Assembly: GCA_023254755.1 (NCBI GenBank)
Contig: JALRKU010000311.1
Coordinates: forward strand, 1 to 8,905
Reading direction: 5' to 3'
Source of the DNA: Aeromicrobium sp.
GTDB lineage: Bacteria > Actinomycetota > Actinomycetes > Propionibacteriales > Nocardioidaceae
DNA: 8,905 nucleotides
Shown here: piece by piece, positions 6,015 through 8,905 of the stretch
Position numbering within the stretch: the stretch's first letter is position 1
Layout of the letters: every line of letters starts with the position of its first letter
Notes under the pieces: model-generated
Told to the model about the DNA's origin: nothing
Databases searched by the model: none
What the model saw: only the letters and a program-made list of their open reading frames with translations
Program-made: the position numbers and the translations under genes

Positions 6015-6020
6015 AGCCTA
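6015..6020 (-). promoter_or_regulatory. Candidate -10 box of the ABM gene (leaderless)
   Basis: On the minus strand TAGGCT fits TANNNT and ends 7 nt before the GTG at 6007. Its first three bases are the TetR gene's TAG stop codon. No Shine-Dalgarno sequence is seen for the ABM gene, which favours a leaderless transcript, but there is no clear -35. Confidence 0.4.
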
Positions 6021-6755
6021 CGAACCGTGAGCCGCAGCCTGCTCCCGCAGGCCCGCGAGCAGCAGGTCGAGCCCCGCGACGAACTGATCGGTGTCGTCGT
6101 GGTTCTCGAACACGTCGAGGATGGAGTGCAGGAACGGCCACTCGTCGGGGTCGAGGTCGTTCCACTCGGCAACGGTCCGCTCGAAGAACTGCTCGCGGGT
6201 CGTGCTGCCGTCGACCAGCTCGTCGGGCGGCTGCTGCCCCAGGTCGGCGGCGATGCCGATGACGTACCCGATGATGGCCGACGCGGCGTGGAAGGTCTCG
6301 AGCGGCGGGAGACCGAGCCGCAGCACGTGCTGACCGATGCGTTCGTAGTAGCGCAGCGAGTTGGGCTGGTTGCCGGTGTTGCGCATGAAGTACGCGCCGA
6401 GCCAGGGTCGGTCGGCGACGGCCTCGAACAAGGTGATGGCCGTGCCGCGCAGATCGGCGAAGGGATCGTCGGAGCGCAGTCCCGCGGTGTCGTCGAGCAC
6501 CTGGTCCATCACGTGGTCGGCCGCCTTGTCGAGCAGCTCGTCCTTGCTGGAGACGTACCAGTAGATGCTCGCGACGCCCCCGCCGAGGCGCGACGCCAGG
6601 GCGCGGAAGGTGAGAGCGGAGTCGCCGGACTCGTCGAGGAGCCGCACCGCCTCGGTCATCACGGACTCCATGGAGTGCGAGACACGACGAGCGCGCGGCG
6701 GTCGCGGGGGTGAGGCCGCGGGACGCGGCGGTCGCCGTCGTTCGGGGGGTGTCAC
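6018..6755 (-). CDS. TetR-family transcriptional regulator of the divergent MFS exporter
   Basis: A 245-residue TetR protein. The helix-turn-helix covers about residues 46-72 (ALTFRALASRLGGGVASIYWYVSSKDELL), with the usual IYWYVSSKDELL end of the recognition helix. The ligand domain (about 95-235) has the TetR_C-type FRNTGN-like region and an Asp/Trp-rich stretch near 196-210. The GTG at 6755 is chosen because GAGGAG sits about 4 nt before it; this gives an unusual 24-residue Pro/Arg-rich N-terminal tail ahead of the DNA-binding domain. A start at codon 25 (GTG, VSHSMES) is the alternative. It is transcribed away from the MFS gene, and three matching palindromes between them suggest it represses both that gene and itself. 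A TAGGAT -10 lies at 6780-6785. Confidence 0.92.
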   Translation of the reverse strand: MTPPERRRPPRPAASPPRPPRARRVSHSMESVMTEAVRLLDESGDSALTFRALASRLGGGVASIYWYVSSKDELLDKAADHVMDQVLDDTAGLRSDDPFADLRGTAITLFEAVADRPWLGAYFMRNTGNQPNSLRYYERIGQHVLRLGLPPLETFHAASAIIGYVIGIAADLGQQPPDELVDGSTTREQFFERTVAEWNDLDPDEWPFLHSILDVFENHDDTDQFVAGLDLLLAGLREQAAAHGS

Positions 6756-6779
6756 AGATCTCCTCGGGTCACGTCTTGC

Positions 6780-6785
6780 ATCCTA
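6780..6785 (-). promoter_or_regulatory. Candidate -10 box of the tetR gene
   Basis: Minus-strand TAGGAT is a good actinobacterial -10, about 25 nt before the GTG at 6755, leaving room for the GAGGAG ribosome-binding site at 6759-6764. The box touches operator copy 1, whose first base is 6785. The -35 is not convincing. Confidence 0.45.
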
Positions 6786-6801
6786 TCGAACGTTGTTCTA
6801 T
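6785..6801. promoter_or_regulatory. TetR operator copy 1
   Basis: ATCGAAC-GTT-GTTCTAT: 7-bp arms matching at 6 of 7 positions around a 3-bp centre. Same core as the two copies that follow. Confidence 0.6.
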
Positions 6802-6804
6802 GTT

Positions 6805-6821
6805 ATCGAACAGTGTTCGAG
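6805..6821. promoter_or_regulatory. TetR operator copy 2
   Basis: ATCGAAC-AGT-GTTCGAG: the inner TCGAAC/GTTCGA arms are perfect. Centre is 20 bp from that of copy 1. Confidence 0.62.
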
Positions 6822-6822
6822 A

Positions 6823-6839
6823 GTCGAACACCGTTCGAT
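6823..6839. promoter_or_regulatory. TetR operator copy 3
   Basis: GTCGAAC-ACC-GTTCGAT: again perfect TCGAAC/GTTCGA arms with a 3-bp centre. Centre is 18 bp from that of copy 2; it ends 7 bp before the MFS gene's GGAGG. Confidence 0.62.
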
Positions 6840-6845
6840 ACGTCC

Positions 6846-6850
6846 GGAGG
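6846..6850 (+). promoter_or_regulatory. Shine-Dalgarno site for the MFS gene
   Basis: GGAGG, 6 nt before the ATG at 6857, decides that start over the longer open frame beginning at 6710, which would run through the operators and the TetR N-terminal codons. Confidence 0.75.
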
Positions 6851-6856
6851 TGTGCC

Positions 6857-8371
6857 ATGAGCGCCATCCACGGCTCCGAGGGACAGCCCTCGCCGAGCAC
6901 GACCCCGGCCCCTCGCACCTACACCTCGCTGCGAGCCGCCTGGATCCCCCTCACCGCCCTGTGTCTCGCGTTCTTCGTCGAGATGGTCGACAACACGCTG
7001 CTGTCCATCGCGCTGCCCACGATCGGCCGCGACCTCGGCAGCTCCACCACCTCGCTGCAGTGGGTCACCGGCGCCTACGCCCTGACCTTCGGCGGCCTGA
7101 TGCTGACGGCGGGCTCCCTCGCCGACCGCTTCGGCCGACGCCGGGTCCTGCTGATCGGCCTGACCGCCTTCGGCACGATCAGCCTCGCCGCCTGGTTCGT
7201 CGAGTCCACCGCCGAGCTGATCGCCCTGCGCGCCGCTCTCGGCCTCTGCGCCGCCGCGATGGCGCCCATCACCAACTCGCTGGTCTTCCGGCTGTTCGAC
7301 GACGACCAGCTGGTCCGCAAGGCGTTCCCCGTCATGATGATCGTCGGCATGAGCGGCTTCATCCTCGGCCCGCTGATCGGCGGGACGGCCCTGACGCACG
7401 TGCGCTGGGAGTGGCTGCTGGTCGTCAACGCCCCGATCGCCCTGATCGCATGGATCGGCGTGCGCGTCGGCGTCGCGAAGGACCATCCCGACGACCTCAC
7501 GGGCGACGCCCTCGACCTGCCGGGGGCGATCTGGAGCATGACCGCGATCGGCCTCGGCTGCTACGGCCTGACCAGCGGCGTCGAGCACGGTTGGCTCTCC
7601 GCGACCACCCTCGCCTGCTTCCTCGCCGCCTCGGCGGCCGCGATCCTCTTCGTCCGTCGCGAGCGCTCGGCCGTCTTCCCGATGCTCGACCTGAGGGTGT
7701 TCCAGAACGGCACGGTGCGCGGCGCCGTGATCGCCCAGGTCGGCACGGCGATCGCGATGGCCGCGGTGATGTTCGCGCTGATCCTGCACTGCCAGTACGC
7801 GTACGGCTGGAGCCCCATGAAGGCAGGCCTCGCGAACCTGCCCATGATCGTCGCGATGCTGCTGCTGTCGCCGGTCAGCGAGGCCATGGTCAAGCGCTAC
7901 GGCCACCGGATCGCGTGCCTCATCGGCGCCGGCCTGATGGCGGTCTCGATCGGGTGGATGGCGTTCGCCGTCGAGCACGGCTACCTCGCGATCGCGATCG
8001 GCATCGTCGGCATGACCGCCGGCCTGCGCACCGTGTTCATGACGTGTGCCGTCGCGCTGATCGGCGGCATGCCGGCCAACCGCACGTCGCTCGGTGCCGC
8101 GCTGAACGACACCGCCCAGGAGGTCGGCACCAGCATCGGCACGGCACTGGTCGGCACGCTGATCGCCGCGCTCGTCACGACCGTCCTGCCGATCGGCGCC
8201 TGGAGCCCCGAGCTCGTCGCGTCGTTCTTCCACGGCGAGCGCGTGACCTTCGCGATCCTCGCGGTCGTCGTCGGCCTGGTCGTCGCCTACGGCTCGCTCC
8301 AGCTCACCGACTCCCACGAGACCGACGAGCACGCGGCGGAGCAGACCGACGAGGCAGCCGGGGCTCACTAG
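6857..8371 (+). CDS. DHA2-family MFS multidrug exporter (EmrB/QacA type)
   Basis: A 504-residue proton-coupled exporter with about 14 membrane helices. Helix 1 has EMVDNTLLSIALPTIGRDLG (42-61), the DHA2 signature with acidic residues Glu42 and Asp45; loop 2-3 has motif A, GSLADRFGRRR (86-96); helix 5 has the antiporter motif C, GFILGPLIGG (167-176). The length and 14-helix layout match QacA/EmrB/LfrA-type pumps rather than 12-helix DHA1 pumps. The N-terminus is a 25-residue Ser/Thr/Pro-rich cytoplasmic stretch and the C-terminus is acidic (ETDEHAAEQTDEAAGAH). Substrates are probably lipophilic cations or other drugs, but cannot be told from sequence. Transcription is probably controlled by the divergent TetR through three operators, as in the mycobacterial lfrR/lfrA arrangement. 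Confidence 0.93.
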   Translation: MSAIHGSEGQPSPSTTPAPRTYTSLRAAWIPLTALCLAFFVEMVDNTLLSIALPTIGRDLGSSTTSLQWVTGAYALTFGGLMLTAGSLADRFGRRRVLLIGLTAFGTISLAAWFVESTAELIALRAALGLCAAAMAPITNSLVFRLFDDDQLVRKAFPVMMIVGMSGFILGPLIGGTALTHVRWEWLLVVNAPIALIAWIGVRVGVAKDHPDDLTGDALDLPGAIWSMTAIGLGCYGLTSGVEHGWLSATTLACFLAASAAAILFVRRERSAVFPMLDLRVFQNGTVRGAVIAQVGTAIAMAAVMFALILHCQYAYGWSPMKAGLANLPMIVAMLLLSPVSEAMVKRYGHRIACLIGAGLMAVSIGWMAFAVEHGYLAIAIGIVGMTAGLRTVFMTCAVALIGGMPANRTSLGAALNDTAQEVGTSIGTALVGTLIAALVTTVLPIGAWSPELVASFFHGERVTFAILAVVVGLVVAYGSLQLTDSHETDEHAAEQTDEAAGAH

Positions 8372-8461
8372 GCAGGACAGAGCCCACTGACGCCGGTGTG
8401 TTCCACCCCGACCTCGGAGTGGCCGGCCCTAGGGCGCCGCGGCCTTCGGCACCGCGCTCAG

Positions 8462-8479
8462 GTCGCCGGCAACGGCGGC
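8462..8479. terminator. Possible terminator hairpin with GCAA tetraloop
   Basis: A 7-pair stem (one G.T) with a GCAA loop of the stable GNRA class lies in the 146-bp gap between the convergent MFS gene and the last gene. No T-run follows on either strand. The rest of the gap (8372-8517) holds a perfect GCCCTAGGGC palindrome at 8426-8435 and nothing else I can name. Confidence 0.3.
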
Positions 8480-8517
8480 GAGGCGCTCACCGACGCGACC
8501 GTCCTCGCGGGCTTCCC

Positions 8518-8905
8518 CTAAGTCGCCGGAGACCGCCGCTCGGTGCGGATGACGATGCCTACCCCGGCCTGCTCCGTCCCGGTCTGCCACAGGTGCGACG
8601 CACCACGGGTGTACCGCACGTCGGCGCCGTCGATGCGGACCACGCCCTCCTTGCGAGGTGTGATCCTCACGACCACGCTGCGGCCGCGGTGACTCAGCAC
8701 GTCGGGCGTGACCGGATCGACCGACACGCAGTCAGGTTCCAGCGAGCCACGACTCGCACCGAGTCCGTCTCCGACCCTGCTGCGACAGACGACGACCTCG
8801 ATCGTCGCGTCGGCGGTGTTCGCGACCACGACCGGGGTGATCTCGTGGACATGGAGACGCTCGTCGTCCGCGAACCCCAGCTGCAGACCGACGTTGGCCG
8901 TCTCG
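8518..8905 (-). CDS. Unrecognised beta-rich protein, C-terminal part (runs off the window)
   Basis: The frame is open from the window edge (first whole codon 8904-8902) to a TAG at 8518, giving at least 129 C-terminal residues; the true start is outside. I do not recognise the family. The sequence alternates short hydrophobic strands and polar turns (LHVHEITPVVVAN, ATIEVVVCRSRVG, RSVVVRITPRKEGVVRIDG, AGVGIVIRTERR), as in an Ig-like or similar beta-sandwich domain. Two cysteines, in VVVCRS and PDCVSVD, could form a disulfide, which together with the fold type would suit an exported protein, but the N-terminus that would show a signal peptide is missing. Third codon positions are less GC-biased than in the neighbouring genes. 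The internal GTG at 8829 falls inside the domain and is not likely to be the start. Confidence 0.6.
   Translation of the reverse strand, partial: ETANVGLQLGFADDERLHVHEITPVVVANTADATIEVVVCRSRVGDGLGASRGSLEPDCVSVDPVTPDVLSHRGRSVVVRITPRKEGVVRIDGADVRYTRGASHLWQTGTEQAGVGIVIRTERRSPAT

Larger units (their letters stand above)
6776..6804 (+). promoter_or_regulatory. Candidate MFS-exporter promoter
   Basis: TTGCAT (6776-6781), a 17-bp spacer and TATGTT (6799-6804) form a weak -35/-10 pair, giving a leader of roughly 45 nt before the ATG at 6857. Operator copy 1 fills the spacer and the start of the -10; copies 2 and 3 cover the transcription start and leader. Confidence 0.35.

Noticed and set aside
6785..6839. 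Short repeats resembling a CRISPR array
   Set aside because: Units are 17-bp palindromes separated by 1-3 bp with no spacers; they are regulator sites between divergent genes.
6803..8368. 521-codon minus-strand open frame opposite the MFS gene
   Set aside because: Asp/Arg/Gly/Gln-rich shadow of the MFS coding strand with no hydrophobic or domain structure.
8361..8385. GGGCTC...GAGCCC inverted repeat at the end of the MFS gene
   Set aside because: Only six pairs with a 13-base loop, overlapping the stop codon and with no T-run; too weak to call a terminator.

Overview
The window is about 8.9 kb of very GC-rich DNA with G or C at nearly every third codon position, frequent GTG starts, and several gene families typical of Actinobacteria (SCO6745 family, stand-alone LigD-type primase-polymerase, PecS/PecM pair). 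A high-GC actinobacterium, perhaps near Nocardioidaceae or Streptomyces, is the best reading; the genus cannot be fixed from the sequence alone. Ten protein genes are packed with short gaps. No rRNA, tRNA, CRISPR array, insertion sequence or phage gene was seen, and no stretch over 300 bases lacks a gene.

Layout. 7-834 (+) is a DMT/EamA membrane transporter. It converges on 844-1704 (-), an Fpg/Nei-type DNA glycosylase, which diverges from 1814-2665 (+), an SCO6745-family protein of unknown function. 2562-3527 (-) is a PecM-type exporter whose 3' end overlaps the SCO6745-family gene. It diverges from 3567-4055 (+), its PecS-type MarR regulator, across a 39-bp gap holding two operator-like repeats and overlapping promoters. 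A TfoX/Sxy N-terminal-domain gene (4066-4398) follows pecS in an apparent operon, then a stand-alone LigD-type primase-polymerase (4462-5406). On the minus strand 5450-6007 encodes an ABM-domain protein with a two-helix membrane tail, preceded by a TetR regulator (6018-6755). The TetR gene diverges from a 14-helix DHA2-type MFS drug exporter (6857-8371), and the gap between them carries three tandem copies of a 17-bp palindrome. The window ends inside an unrecognised beta-rich protein gene (8518-8905, -).

Two self-contained regulator/exporter switches dominate the block: PecS-PecM, probably urate/oxidative-stress or redox responsive by analogy with characterised relatives, and TetR-MFS, probably xenobiotic responsive. 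Two DNA-repair-type enzymes (glycosylase, primase-polymerase) lie around the first switch. Several genes have a TANNNT-like -10 box 6-7 nt before the start codon and no Shine-Dalgarno sequence, the signature of leaderless transcripts; the TfoX, TetR and MFS genes instead have clear Shine-Dalgarno sites. I see no convincing new multi-gene system. The most informative signals are the two operator arrays, the embedding of the pecM start codon in an operator, and the unusual active-site surroundings of the glycosylase.
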